Position numbers and translations under genes: made by a program. Source: Agapetus fuscipes (lineage: Eukaryota > Arthropoda > Insecta > Trichoptera > Glossosomatidae). From it: a stretch of DNA of 64,000 nucleotides. The stretch is taken from assembly GCA_951799405.1 (NCBI GenBank), contig OX637343.1, positions 16,780,524-16,844,523 on the forward strand, in the 5' to 3' direction. Positions 19,436-30,690 of this stretch are shown here, piece by piece. Positions within the stretch are counted from its first letter, which is position 1. Each line of letters starts with the position of its first letter. The notes under the pieces are model-generated. The model made no database searches. It had not been told where the DNA came from and saw nothing but the letters and a program-made list of their open reading frames with translations.

Positions 19436-19515
19436 CTGTATATAATGTTAAATGTTAAATTCAAGACAATGGTATCATGAGTTAGGTTTAAGTTAGAATT
19501 ACGGTCGTTTGACAT

Positions 19516-19693
19516 TTTGACAATTAAATTAATTTTCGGATATTTAACGAAGTTCAGTTCATCCTCAGTCGCCGTACAGATAGGATGTTCTCCTGAAGAC
19601 GTCGGCTACGTCGCTGACGAAACGTTGAGAATAATGTAAGTTCTCACCGAACGGTTCGTTAGATATCCGAAAATTAATATAATTGTCAAAATG
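19516..19693. mobile_element. Short element with ~38-bp inverted ends and a hammerhead motif
   Basis: The left end (TTGACAATTAAATTAATTTT, then CGGATATTTAACGAA, 19520-19554) and right end (inverted CCATTTTGACAATTATATTA..., 19656-19693) are imperfect inverted repeats. Between them sits the hammerhead at 19588-19631. No ORF. It could be a Penelope-type terminal fragment or a small non-autonomous element. Confidence 0.6.
19588..19631 (+). ncRNA. Hammerhead ribozyme motif (type I, minimal stem III)
   Basis: The parts are stem I TTCTC (19588-19592), core CTGAAGA, one extra C, stem II GTCGGC / GCTGAC with loop TACGTC, core GAA (19619-19621), palindromic stem III ACGT, cleavage-position T (19626) and stem I return GAGAA (19627-19631), fully complementary to TTCTC. 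All conserved hammerhead positions fit CUGANGA...GAA...UH. The extra base between A9 and stem II is non-canonical. The 4-nt palindromic stem III could pair only between two molecules or copies. Confidence 0.65.
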
Positions 19694-20870
19694 GTATCAT
19701 GATGTCAATCCAAGACAGAATAGTTGTTCTTTCTAAAGTTTTGTTTTTTTATTATACGAGTAAGCGACTTAACAAATAATTGAATTTTAGACAATTTTGC
19801 TTATATTGTTGATGTTACAAAAAAAAAACCATTCAAAATAAAGGTGATTGTAAAACACACGCTGTGACATGAATACATTGGAATGACAAAAGTACATCGA
19901 ATATATTTTTAATTGAATTTCTAGAGCATTTTCGGCGTAGACAATAAAGTCCGGAAAATACTACATTGGTTTTCATAATCATTTTCATTTCGTGTACCAA
20001 AGTGATTAAAAAAATCTCCCGTTCTATTGGTCAAATTAGTGGGCGACACGCAAACGTCATGAATTTCCACCTTTGTAGGGGCGAATAAACGTAGAGCTTA
20101 AACTTTCAAATATCACCATTAAATTGGATTTCATTTTTTGACTGTTGAATTTTATCCCATTTTGGATTTTCAAAAATACATAATAAAATTTAATAATATT
20201 TAAGTTTTAAAAAATCTACAAAACACTGTTTTATTTTCTTAATTATTATGTTGACTGTGAAAGTAAAACAGTGTTTTATTATTATGTTTTACAGAACTTT
20301 AAAGAAATAAAGTTGAATAGAATTTAAACAATATATGTTTTCACAATGATAATAAACCCAATAAAATATTTAAAAACCAAACCTATAGTTTTTTGTCAGA
20401 TTTATCTGATCTTCTTTTTGAAGCAATAATGTTCTGAAAGTTGGTTTCATCCAAGCAGATAAATAAAAAAAATACATCTTCAATAAAAATAAAATTACAA
20501 TCTTCGATCACAAGCTACAACATTTTTTCTGACATCCTAGTTCGTGTTTCTTCATTCAGGCGTGTTATAAAGCTAAATCTGCCGTTTTTGTTTCTTACAC
20601 TTTTTGGTCTTAGCAAAATAGTTACAGTGATGAAAAAAATCAAGCATGTTTATTTTTTTTTTATCTTAATTATAAAGTTTGAACAAAATATACATATAGC
20701 TCAAGAATTGCTACCAAAAAAATATTTAAAAATAACATTTTTTTCACATTTTTTGCGTTTTTTTCGTTTGTGCTGTATTTTGGAAATATATTTTTTCTTT
20801 TTAATTACAGAACTATACATTGTTAAGCGCCCGTACTTAACATTTTTTTTAAATATCAATAGTTTTTGAA
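19694..20870. other. No recognisable feature
   Basis: Very AT-rich intronic sequence. A duplicated phrase 'aaaacactgttttatt' / 'acagtgttttattattatg' (20219-20287) is the only local repeat noticed. The open frame at 20441-20869 is low-complexity Phe/Ile/Lys and not credible as a gene. Confidence 0.4.
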
Positions 20871-20874
20871 TAAA

Positions 20875-20945
20875 TATGGAGACTCCGTCACCATTCCACT
20901 AGGGGTGGCCAGAGCCTCTGCAGAGCTGCCTCCATTTTTTCCTAT
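20875..20945 (-). repeat. LINE 3'-end fragment
   Basis: Inverted 'ccattccactaggggtggcc' plus 'agagcctctgcagagctgcc', the same end as 49080-49145 and 27800-27850. Confidence 0.6.
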
Positions 20946-20954
20946 TTTTTTTTT

Positions 20955-21095
20955 TTAAGAAATCCTGTGCGGGAGACTCCCTAGAGTCTAGAGACTCTAG
21001 GGGTCAATGACACTTGTTGTAGTGCCGCAGAGGTGTACGAGCTTGGTCGTCGCTACAAAGCGCCAATACTCAAGCAGTATGCTCAAGACTTAAAA
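20955..21095 (-). repeat. tRNA-type SINE tail fragment
   Basis: Inverted tail with 'aagaaatcctgtgcgggaga' and 'cgagcttggtcgtcgctaca'; homologous to 4792-5105. Confidence 0.65.
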
Positions 21096-21414
21096 AAAAA
21101 AAAAAAGTTCGTAGATTTTCTTCAGAAATGAATGAAACAAAAAAAACTGACAGATTTCATCCGTGCATGTGCGGGGACCCACAATCACGAGCACGCACCA
21201 TCGTGTAAAAAAAAGAAGAGGAGAAAAAGTGGCGGTGGAGGGTTCTAGAAAGCGTAAAGCACCCTCAGCCCGGGAACCGCTTCGGCGCGCACATTTCTAG
21301 GACTGATTAATTTGCTAGATTTTATACGGTGAGCCGCCGCAAAGGAGATGTTAAGAGGGCAATCGGGAATTTGTCGAAGATCCGCTGTAGGGTTGGCGCC
21401 TTACTTACGTTATA
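21096..21414. other. No recognisable feature
   Basis: Locally GC-richer unassigned sequence ('caccctcagcccgggaaccg') with no ORF or family that I recognise. Confidence 0.4.
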
Positions 21415-21655
21415 ATATAATCTAATACTGTAAATGTAACTGTAATTCTGTCGCCATTCCGCTAGGGATAGCCAGAGCCTCTGCAGAGTTGCTTCCATTT
21501 TTTCCTATCATGACATACCTCTTTCAATTCCTTCATATCCATCATTTTTTTATGCATTTTCTTCTTTTACGCTCACTTTGTATATACCATTCTTTCACAA
21601 TCTCCTCAATCTGATCGCTCCATACTTTTCTCGGTTCCTTTTTTTCCTTTCACAC
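21415..21655 (-). pseudogene. LINE C-terminal fragment, minus
   Basis: Inverted copy of the RT tail encoding a RKRRKCMKK...-like end and the 3' block 'gccagagcctctgcagagtt'. Same subfamily as 27465-27870. Confidence 0.65.
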
Positions 21656-21656
21656 T

Positions 21657-22209
21657 AATTTAAGTTGCAAATATGTGTTACATTGGGGATTCATATTAGT
21701 ATATGCATTTTCACAAGCAGACACGTATTAGTTTGCGCTTGAACATGCCGCATGTGGGCCTACAATATAAAACCCAATCTAAAATAAACGTAAGCCCTGC
21801 AACTCTTTTCGGCTTCTTCCTGAAACAGGGTTGACATTGGCAAAGTGAACCGTTTTTACAACATGGGGGGTCAGCCGCATACCAACATATAAATCAAGGA
21901 ACAAACACAACAAATTACATTTTTTTTAAATAGTAATATCCTTGTAAATAGTAAGCTCCTTGACTGATACGTTGGTATGAGGCTGTCCACCCGTGCTGTA
22001 AAAATCGGTTCACTTTTGCCTATGCCACCCCGGTTCAGGGAACGGCGGCAGGAGTTGCAAGGTTTATGTTTATGTGAGGTTTTGCTTATTTGTATGCACA
22101 CATGCAGAATGTGTAGGCGCAAACCTACATGTGCCTGTCTGTGGGCATGCATTTAATATGAGCCTTAAATATTAACATATCTTTGCAGTTTAGATTATAG
22201 ATTGTAGAT
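21657..22209. repeat. Two LINE-tail short repeats, inverted and direct
   Basis: A minus copy (21657-21902, 'ttaagttgcaaatatgtg' to 'ataaatcaaggaac') is followed by a plus copy (21957-22209, 'tccttgactgatacgttgg' to 'tttagattatagattgtaga'), about 55 bp apart. Confidence 0.8.
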
Positions 22210-22340
22210 AGATAATATGTTTAAAAATAAAAAATAAATACAAAACTCCAATTTAAAAAAACCCTTTTGATTTTTAATATTTTTCATTTCATTTATTTAG
22301 TGAAGAAAATTTATTCTGATAATCTATAACTATAAAGAAG

Positions 22341-22418
22341 GATGTATGTATGTATGTATGTATGTATGTATGTATGTATGTATGTATGTATGTATGTATG
22401 TATGTATGTATGTATGTC
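22341..22418 (+). repeat. (TATG)n microsatellite with adjoining TE-like sequence
   Basis: About 19 perfect TATG units, preceded by 'aactataaagaagga' and followed by 'cataaaccgctcatccgatt' then 'ttgacgaaattttcagg'. Microsatellites in this setting are commonly part of Helitron-like or non-autonomous elements in insects. A possible terminus 'cgccgggtactgctagtt' lies at about 24822-24839. Confidence 0.6.
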
Positions 22419-22616
22419 CCCTATAGACTCATAAACCGCTCATCCGATTTTGACGAAATTTTCAGGAAACATGTAACATATTCTTAGAACGAATCCTGTG
22501 AAGTTTGATGGTGATCAAATAAACAGTGGTTCTCAATTCTCGTTATTTCAGCAACGAGGTCGGTAAATTTTGAAACCACCCAATAGAAGAAGACCATTAT
22601 ATTCAACTACAATACA

Positions 22617-22978
22617 TAATCTTAGTTGCAAATATACATTTACATTAAAGATTCATATAAAATGCATGCTCACAAGTAGACACATGTAAGTTCACGCTTA
22701 CAAATGCTGCATGTGTACCCACTCATAATTTAAAATCCAAATCTAAAATGAACAACCCAGTAACTTTTACTTTACGCCAACTTGAAATGGATGTTATTCA
22801 GCTCCTGAGTGGCTTGACACTCATTTCTTATGAAGGCTGAGTAAGCCTTGCCGGTATTTTATTTTGGGTTTAAAATAAACACTGAAACGGGAAATAATTT
22901 CTGACAACTTCGGTGGGATTCTAACTCGAGATATCGGCATGGAATGCAGTTACTCTACCAACTAAGCAATAGACCGGA
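22617..22978 (-). repeat. LINE-tail repeat fragment followed by tRNA SINE, both minus
   Basis: 22617-22770 is the inverted distal part of the TTAGA-tail repeat. 22772-22978 is an inverted GGTCGATAG-type SINE ending 'ctctaccaactaagcaatag'. Confidence 0.7.
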
Positions 22979-23264
22979 CTTTTTACAAATATGGTGGATC
23001 GATATCGGTTTGGTTAGGGATAAGCAACCTGCGGCTCACCAGCCACATGCGGCTCTTTGGGTGTGAAGTTACGGCTCTTTAGCTTCATACGCAAATATAA
23101 AAAAAACACAGAATTATACTTCTGATCGAAAAAAACTAAATCGTTCTGAATCGATTAACGATCTCTCCGCTACTTGTACTCGCTTTTCACCCCCCACCCT
23201 CCCCCCGCCCCATCGACGCTATTTATTGTTGGCAAAAAAACATTTGTGGCTCTTTACAAATCCA

Positions 23265-23505
23265 AATCCAAAATAAGATATGTATCATTTGAGATTCACA
23301 TCAAATGCATTCCCATAAGCAGACACGCATAATTTCGCGCTCACACATACCGCATGTGGAACTACAATATAAAAACCCAATCTTAAATGAACATAAGCCC
23401 TGCAACTCTTGCCGACCTTCCCTGAAACAGGGGCGACATTGGCAAAGTGAACCATTTTTTACAGTATGGGTGGTCAGCCTCATACCAACCTATAAGTCAA
23501 GGAAA
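23265..23505 (-). repeat. LINE-tail short repeat, minus copy
   Basis: Full inverted copy from 'atgtatcatttgagattcac' to 'aacctataagtcaagga'. Confidence 0.8.
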
Positions 23506-24300
23506 AACTTTGAAATTTGTAAATTGTAATTTTTGGCTCTTCCGACTCAAAAGGTTGCCGACCCCTGGCCTAGACAAAAGTTCCAAATTAAAAAATGTTA
23601 TTCAAGTATTCCAAGTTGAATTTTAGAAATGTAAGAAAGCTTTTATATCCCGCACTTATAAAAAATACGATTAACGAAAGTTCGTAGGTCACAACTAGAA
23701 GACCATATTGAAATATAGTATTATTATTAAAACCTTTTATTGAAACATACTTTTAATTAAAATATACATAATATAGTTGTTTTTTCAAAAAACGCATTTC
23801 TGTAAAATTATGTACTCACCACAAATTTAAAGATCGTTTTTTTCTCGGCGGTTAAACGTCTTTCTTCTATGTGACAATGGTCCAAAGCAACCAAGATAAA
23901 CAAAATGTTTGCCTTTTACCTAACCCGGCCGTGCGACTTACAATTTTGTTGTCAATAGAAAATGTTCCGTGTGCACTACCTAAAACTTTCACTTATTGAA
24001 ATAATGGATAGAGCACATTTTAAATGTGGGGAAAAAATGTGAATTCACTTAGCCGGGATAAAGACAGGACAGGGAGTCAAAAGTTCAACATAAGTTAAAC
24101 ACTTTTATGGAGATAGTTGAAAAAACACTTAAGTGCATCATATTGTATGAAGCATTTTCCCCAACTGCATACGTTTCACAGTGCGGTTACATTGAAAAAT
24201 ATTCCTGATTGTTTGGAATACATTTATTTCTTCACTTTGCTCAAAGAGTATAGTGAATTTTATAGATTAGTTCTTTAATTGTATGATTATAAAATTTAAT
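23506..24300. other. No recognisable feature
   Basis: AT-rich intronic sequence without credible ORFs or family motifs. Confidence 0.4.
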
Positions 24301-24319
24301 TTATTGTTTATATTCTTTT

Positions 24320-24572
24320 CTTGTATAGGTCAATATGCATCTGACCAACTATAAATAGAAAATGGTTCACTCTGCCAATGTCACCCCTGTTTCAGGGAAG
24401 GTCAGCAAAGAGTTGCAGGGTGTATGTTCATTTGAGATTTGGGTTTTTATGTTGTAGGTTCACACGCAGAATGTGCAAGTGTGAACTTATACGTGTCTGC
24501 TTGTGGGCATGCACTTAATGTGAATTCCAAATGTAACAATTATATCCATGCAACTTAGAATAGATTAGATGA
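24320..24572 (+). repeat. LINE-tail short repeat, plus copy
   Basis: Diverged at the 5' end ('cttgtataggtcaatatgca') but clear from 'ggttcactctgccaatgtca' to 'aacttagaatagattagatg'. Confidence 0.75.
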
Positions 24573-24840
24573 GTGACGTTACATAGCCATTTTTTTTATC
24601 TTAAATATAAATGGAGCACCGCAATCGATTTTCCCTATGCTTGGCTCTGCTGCTTAACAGTTGTACCTAGACCTTTTTTTTTAGAAAACGTGAAGATTAA
24701 CCTAGAGATAAATTGTGTGAAGCTTGATTCCGATTAGCACACTTTTTTTTTTGATCCTGTTGTTTCCTCTTTTATCTGTAGAAAAAAATTGATACCACAT
24801 GCCCAAATGGCGTAGTGAAACACGCCGGGTACTGCTAGTT
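24573..24840. repeat. Possible Helitron-like 3' region
   Basis: Ends 'cacgccgggtactgctagtt', a phrase I associate with 3' ends of Helitron-related insect elements. With the (TATG)n at 22341 it may bracket one interrupted element. Tentative. Confidence 0.3.
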
Positions 24841-25089
24841 TATTTATGAAAACTAAAACTATTCAAATTACAACGCAATATATTTTCGTCGACCCTGATT
24901 AGAAAGAGAGAGAGACAAAAAAAGGAGGTTGGCGGTTTCACACATGGCACAATCTCAAGATAAGCGGGTGACCCGAAATAAATTTCCCCTTTTTTCTTTC
25001 CTCTCGCCACCCGCAAAAACCTGTGAGCCATGAGACTCATAATATATGTGGACTAGAAATTATTTTAACGAAAATTGACAATATATTTG

Positions 25090-25380
25090 ACCGGTCCGTA
25101 GTCCAAGTAGTAACACTTCGGACTCGTAACTGGAAGGTTATGGGTTCGAATCCCGACGGAGCACAAAAAATATACCATTTATATTTTCAAATTTGATCTT
25201 TGCTGGGTTGAAAAATTCATAAACCTTTACCAAAGACCGGTCATCAAAAGGCACATCCAGCCTTATAACAACTAGGTCTTGCTTGAGAATTGGTGCTTTC
25301 TACAGTGACGACCAAGCTCACAGAGGGCTTTTGAGGTGTGATACACACAAAAACAGCGCTCACCAAATAAATCAGCCTAA
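25090..25380 (+). repeat. tRNA-type SINE with LINE-like tail, plus
   Basis: Head 'gaccggtccgtagtcc', B box 'gggttcgaatcc', body 'aaagaccggtcatc', and tail 'gaggtgtgatacacacaaaa' with 'cagcgctcaccaaataaat'. The tail closely matches the LINE 3' UTR at 2895-2955. Confidence 0.85.
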
Positions 25381-25664
25381 TTTAATTTAACTTTAATATC
25401 TGTCTCAACTTACTTACGAAAATAGTCATTAGTTAGAAAGAAAACAAAGAACTTCACAGTTGCATTTCCGTATGCACAAAAAACTCGGCAGAACTAAAAA
25501 TAAATCTTGAATTTTGGTACCATTGCAAAAATTGGCTGCCGATTAGACCGGAAGAAGTTAGAGTTGACAGATAACACGCGTTATAAATATTGTGATCACC
25601 GAAATTGGTGTCAATATTTCATATTTTCAAGATGTTTATTCATAGTTAAATTTTATCACTATCT
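25381..25664. other. No recognisable feature
   Basis: Unassigned intronic sequence. Confidence 0.4.
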
Positions 25665-25865
25665 ATAATCCATAATCTAAGTTGCAAGGATATATTCATT
25701 CAAAGCTCTCAGATGTATGCCCACAAACAAACACGTGTAGTTCGCGCTTACAAATGCTGATTGTGTACTTACAAATAAAATCTAAACCTCAAATGAACAT
25801 AAGCCCTGCAACTCTTGCCGACATTCCCTGAAACAGGGGTGACATTGGCAAAGTGAACCATTTTT
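25665..25865 (-). repeat. LINE-tail short repeat, minus copy
   Basis: Inverted copy from 'ataatctaagttgcaaggat' to 'ggcaaagtgaaccattttt'; the 5' terminal block is missing. Confidence 0.75.
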
Positions 25866-26430
25866 AACACAACTATTTTTTATTATAACTATTGTGATAT
25901 TTAATGCGTCATATTTGTAATTGTTTCCGCCGTACATTGGGGGCATCACTGCAACGTTTGACAGGAGAGGAACGCAAGTGGGAACAAATATGTTTCAATT
26001 CAGTATGTTGGTTTCCGCTCCCCTATGTTATAACTCAATGGTGTGAGCGGCTATTACTCCTCTTGTAGGACACAAAGACCGGGCAACCCAAAATGTCGCG
26101 CACTCAAAAATAAACGCCCAGACTCTAAAATTATTCATAATGACACCACTTTTTGCTGAGGGCGATATATTTTATTTTGTGCGACCCCCAACGCAGCCAA
26201 GATGAATAGACACAAACCGAATGTATCCGTTTTTCTGTGCGGTAAATAGATGGGTGGGACATGGGATCCGCTTTAAGGTCAGACAGATGTTTAAGGATTG
26301 TTTTCTTTTCATTTGTTATCCTTCGCCTGTGAAATTTGAATTTTTCGCACAATGCCATATAATATACATGTAAAACGGATACAATCGTTTGTTTTTTTTT
26401 TCAAGAGTTTTAACAATTGATTTTTATAGA
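25866..26430. other. No recognisable feature
   Basis: No credible ORF; the minus frame at 26131-26358 has no family resemblance. Confidence 0.4.
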
Positions 26431-26439
26431 TTGAATGTT

Positions 26440-26635
26440 GTCGGTGTTTTGGCCGCGGGGATCAAGACAGGTTATTTGGAACCGGATAACGTTGGTTCGA
26501 ATCCCGCGACGATAACTTCGACCCTGGTTCAACAGATGCCGTTGCATGCACACAAGTTTCTGCTTTCGCATGAAAGCAACTGGTCAGGCAAAATAGGTTG
26601 GTGGATTGCATTCCTTTCCACAAATATATTTATAT
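26440..26635 (+). repeat. tRNA-derived SINE, third family
   Basis: A-box-like 'ttggccgcggggatcaag', B box 'ggttcgaatcccgcg' (26492-26506), body 'gcaactggtcaggcaaaata' and end 'ggtggattgcattcctttcc'. Fragments of the end occur inverted near 18035 and 55390. Confidence 0.55.
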
Positions 26636-26644
26636 ATAAAAAAA

Positions 26645-27145
26645 ATGTTAAATGCATTCCCACATACAGGCTCATGTAGGTTCGCGCCGACACATTCTGT
26701 ATGTGTGCATACAAATAAACAAAGCCTCACATGAACATAAACCTTGCAACTCTTGTCGCCTTTTTCTGAACACGGGGTGGCATTGGCAAAAGTAAACCAA
26801 TTTTTACAGCACGGGGGGTCGACCTCATATCAACCTATCAGTCAAGAAGCGTTTTTCTATGCCATGTTATTTTACAATTAAAAATGTGAACTAATCTAAT
26901 CTAATCTAAGCTGCAAAGATATATATCATTTAAGATTTATATTAAATGCATTCCCACAAGCAGATATGTATAATTTCGCGCTAACACATGCCGCATGTGG
27001 ACCTACTATATAAAAACCCAATCTCAAATGAACATAAGCCTTGCAACTCTTGCCGTCCTTCCCTGAAACAGGGGTGACATTGGCAAAGTGAACCAATTTT
27101 TATATTATGGGTGGTCAGCCGCATAACAACCTATAAGTCAAGGAA
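26645..27145 (-). repeat. Two consecutive LINE-tail short repeats, minus
   Basis: Copies at 26645-26850 (ends 'aacctatcagtcaag') and 26892-27145 (starts 'taatctaatctaatctaagc', ends 'ataagtcaaggaac'). Confidence 0.8.
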
Positions 27146-27464
27146 CAACTTATTAGGAGAATTTTTTTTTTTTAAAAAAGCTTATAACTCTCCGACTCTC
27201 AGCTGTGTGACGTCATCCGAAAATAATATTTCCAATGATCAAGGATCTATTTTGAGCTAACACATTGCGAAACGTATGCAGTTGATATTTACGCCACCTG
27301 CAGCAGAAACGTAGCACTTTTGTAAACTATCTACATAATTTTTGTATTGAATTTATGCTTCTCCGTCCTATTTATTAGCCCGGCCAAATTACATCACATT
27401 TAACCCAACATTTCAAATGCGCCGAGTCCTAGTCGTGTTTCAATATTTTTAACAAAACAAAAAG
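27146..27464. other. No recognisable feature
   Basis: Unassigned intronic sequence. Confidence 0.4.
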
Positions 27465-27870
27465 ACTAAAAGTAAAACTCTGAAGGCTAGAGTTAGGACT
27501 GAATGGGTTAAAAAAGAATGTAATTTGAAAGAGGATGTGAATGTTAAGGTACAAAAGAATGTGATGAGATGGTTTGGGCATGTGGAAAGAATGAATGATG
27601 ATAGACTGACAAAGTATGTATACAAAGAAAGTGTCAAAGGAAAAAGAGGGAAGGGACGACCGAGAAAAGTATAGAATGATCAAATTGAGGAGATTGTGAA
27701 AGAATGGGATATACAAAGCGAGCGTAAAAGAAGAAAATGCATGAAAAAGGTGATGGATATGAATGAATTGAAAGAGTTATATAAGGATAGGAAGAAATGT
27801 AGCCAACTCTGCAGAGGCTCTGGCCACCCCTAGCGGAATGGCGACAGAGTTTCAGTTACAGTTACAAAAA
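27465..27870 (+). pseudogene. Non-LTR reverse-transcriptase C-terminal fragment
   Basis: The plus frame encodes VRTEWVKKECNLKEDVNVKV, then MRWFGHVERMNDDRLTKYVY, GKRGKGRPRKV, an in-frame stop (tag near 27672), then RKCMKKVMDMNELKELYKDR and a 3' end 'agaggctctggccaccccta'. A decayed relative of the element at 18126. Confidence 0.75.
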
Positions 27871-28184
27871 GATACAATCTGTTTCATTGGATCTAGCACA
27901 CCCTGTAAAAATTGGCCCTTAGTTTTACGTTTGAGTTTACCAGTGGATTGGTTTCATATGAACATATTAATACTGTATAGTACATTCGGGTGTAATGGCA
28001 TCAGTTGGTGATTGCAATTTAAAGATATATTTATGGTGACAGCTAATTTATACGAGAGAAATTTTATCGTCTTCGCTTCGTACAATGAAAACCATATTCG
28101 GCATTTGAAATCTATACCCTTAGTAACATGTCGTAAGCTCACCTCGATCGAGTAAATCTAAAATATGTATGACAACTAATATTA
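27871..28184. other. No recognisable feature
   Basis: Unassigned. Confidence 0.4.
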
Positions 28185-28770
28185 TATCATCTAAGATGCA
28201 AAGATATGTAACATTGGGGATTCACATTATATGCATTATCACAAGCAGACAGGCATTCTCCCACCACCTCCCACCCAGTTCATATAACTCATGCGGAGTT
28301 GCTTCACTCGGTAAACAACATTACAATATTTTTTTCAAGTAGCTGAGGGCCTTCCCGATGAAGTTAATCAGCTAGTGTAACTCTATTCGTGTCAAAGAAA
28401 AGAAAGTCCTCCAGATCAGAGGCTATTGCATGACTCTAAGGAACCCCCCCCCCCCCCCCTGATTTCGATGTTATTGAAGCTAATGTGCCTGACGGTAAAG
28501 CCTCCCTGACGGGTATTTCACGAGGAGCCATCTGCGCTTAGCGCAGTATATCAATGTGTATGGGATACAAGGGTATAAATATAAATGTAGAAGTTCGTGC
28601 TTGCACATGTCGCTTGTGAACCTACAACATAAAAAACCAAATCTAAAATGGACATACACCCTGCAACTCTCGCCGTCCTTCCCTGAAACAGGGGTGGCAA
28701 TGGCAAAGTGAACCATTTTCTACAGCATGGGTGGTCAGCCGCATATCAATCTATAAGTCAAGAAACATAC
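28185..28770 (-). repeat. LINE-tail short repeat interrupted by an unknown insertion
   Basis: The inverted repeat is split: 28185-28255 holds the distal end and about 28585-28770 the rest. The about 330 bp between contain a poly-C run (28445-28459) and unidentified sequence. Confidence 0.6.
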
Positions 28771-28779
28771 ACGCAACGC

Positions 28780-28945
28780 AAAACGCAAAACGCAACTAAG
28801 CTACACATATAGTGAAACTTCTTGCCGCGTTATCCCCGAAGGGGTCGCATGTGGTGAGTTGAACCTATTTATTTTTACAGGTAAGGGGGCCGGCCTTACA
28901 CCAACCAATTCAGTTGAAGTGGAGGTTTCCCAGCTACTCAATTTT
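28780..28945 (-). repeat. tRNA-derived SINE 3' half, minus
   Basis: 'caactaagctacacatatag', 'ccccgaaggggtcgcatgtg' and 'gtaagggggccggcc' match the end of the GGTCGATAG SINE; the tRNA-like head is missing. Confidence 0.75.
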
Positions 28946-29889
28946 GTCTATGTTAATTCACGTGCGAGCCTCATTGGTAAAATCAACGTTTTTTATTATC
29001 CTATTTGTTCTAAAAAAAAAAAAATTGAAATTTTAACATAGCCTTACATTAATTATGAAATATTTTTATTTCAAAATTTCATGAAATATTCAACTTATCA
29101 CCCAAGAAGTTTATCTGCTAGAATGTATGACTAGAAAAGCCTTTGTGCAGTTGGCACATTTCTTCATCTCGTTTTCTCCGAAATCGAAAATATACCAAAC
29201 AGTATTGATTGGAAAAATCTTTTTTTTCGGGGGAAAGTTTTTTTTTCTCTTGAGTAGACGCAATGAATAAATTATGCATTTTCCACCTTTATCTCGCTTT
29301 AACGGTGTTTTCCCTATTTCCTGAAAAACACCCTTGAATCTTTTATACGCTCCGTCTTCATACAGCGCTGAAAAATTTTTCGGTCTATTTTTTGTTTAAA
29401 ATGTCAATGGCCTACTTTTTTTTAAATACAAAAGGATTTTCTTTCCAAATTCTTTTTCAAAATTATCTTGATAGTTTTTAATTTTCTTCTTTTTATTCAT
29501 TGCTTAAATATAATACGTCTATGTTTATAAATATCTTCAAAAAAAACTCCAAAAAAAAACTACCGTCATTTTCTCTCCTTGTGGAATAAGCTCGGAAATT
29601 ATTTGGTGCGGTTTTTGTTCTCGGCAGGCAAACGTCACCTCTCAACGAGTATGTTTCTAGAGTGCTTAGTAACCAATGACAAAATATTAGTTAGCCAGCA
29701 CTCTAAGAACCCAGCCATTATGCGTAAAACTTTTATATATCATTTTAAAATGACAATCTTTGTCGAGTACAAAAAACAAATGTTTTTTTGGTCTATTAAC
29801 CTAATCCATATTAATTTTAAGATACGCTAAGGTTTTTAATATGAGAAAAAGTTTAAAAAAACTTTTACGTTTACTTTATTTTTAAATAT
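28946..29889. other. No recognisable feature
   Basis: AT-rich intron with poly-T and poly-A runs. The open frame 29579-29830 has no family resemblance. Confidence 0.4.
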
Positions 29890-30335
29890 AATTTTGAAGT
29901 TATAATCTAATCTAATCTAATCTAAGCTGCAAAGATATATATCACTTAAGATTCATACTAAATGCATTCCCACAAGCAGACATGTATAATTTCGCGCTAA
30001 CACATGCCGCATGTGGACCTACAATATAAAAACCCAATCTCAAATGAACATAAGCCTTGCAACTCTTGCCGTCCTTCCCTGAAACAGGAGTGACATTGGC
30101 AAAGTGAACCAATTTTTATATTATGGGTGGTCAGCCGCATAACAACCTATAAGTCAAGGAACATACATGACAAATTACATTTTTTTAAATCAAAGAATAA
30201 AAATTACAATATATACATGAACATAAAAAACTAAATCATAAAACCAATTTCACTTTAACAAACCCTAGCCGCCAACATCACAGATCAACCGCCATTTCTT
30301 TCTATCCTTGCATACTTCTTTCTAAATATAAAAAA
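29890..30335 (-). pseudogene. LINE 3' end plus TTAGA-tail UTR, minus
   Basis: Read on the minus strand: RT C-terminal end ('gaagtatgcaaggatag', 'gccgccaacatcac' inverted), a UTR, then CCTTGACTTATAGG and the (GATTA)n end at about 29907-29925. The UTR phrase 'aaaaaactaaatcataaaac' is shared with 62665-62685. Confidence 0.7.
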
Positions 30336-30376
30336 ATTTACTTTATAAAAAACTTACAATTTGAAATTTTACATAC

Positions 30377-30467
30377 CTGGACGGTTCTTTCCCAATCGGT
30401 GTATTCATTTACTACAGTGAAGAAAATCTCACTCAGGTGATAGGTGTAGGCGTTTCTGACGTAAGTC
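30377..30467 (-). CDS. Nlg: Neuroligin exon (small, TYVRNAYTYHLSEIFF)
   Basis: This 91-bp exon has one base completing the Arg codon from the previous exon and then 30 codons: TYVRNAYTYHLSEIFF, then TVVNEYTDWERTVQ. It ends in phase 0. The acceptor is TTTGTGTTGCAG (ends 30468) and the donor is CAG|GTATGT (30376 downward). The segment is highly conserved in arthropod neuroligins as I recall them. LINE remnants lie on both sides (29890-30335 and 30500-30690). Confidence 0.9.
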
Positions 30468-30499
30468 CTGCAACACAAAAACAAAAATACATTTTTCAG

Positions 30500-30690
30500 T
30501 ATTTTATGGCAGAGAAAGACCAAGAAAGGTATAGATGGACTAATACCTGAAACAGCGAATGAATGCAAACCTAGAATTATAATAAAACAAGATCTTGTAT
30601 GAAAAAGATTATAACTCTGAATGAAATGAAAGAAGTATACATTTATGAGAACCAGAAAATGGCAAATAGTTCGTCAGTTTGATAAGGTAA
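30500..30690 (+). pseudogene. Decayed LINE C-terminal fragment
   Basis: Still legible as 'gaccaagaaaggtatagatg' (GRPRKV.MD) and 'atgaaatgaaagaagtata' but full of stops. Confidence 0.5.

Noticed and set aside
20441..20869. 142-aa frame as a small gene
   Set aside because: Low-complexity Phe/Ile/Leu/Lys from AT-rich DNA; no domain, no splice or promoter context.
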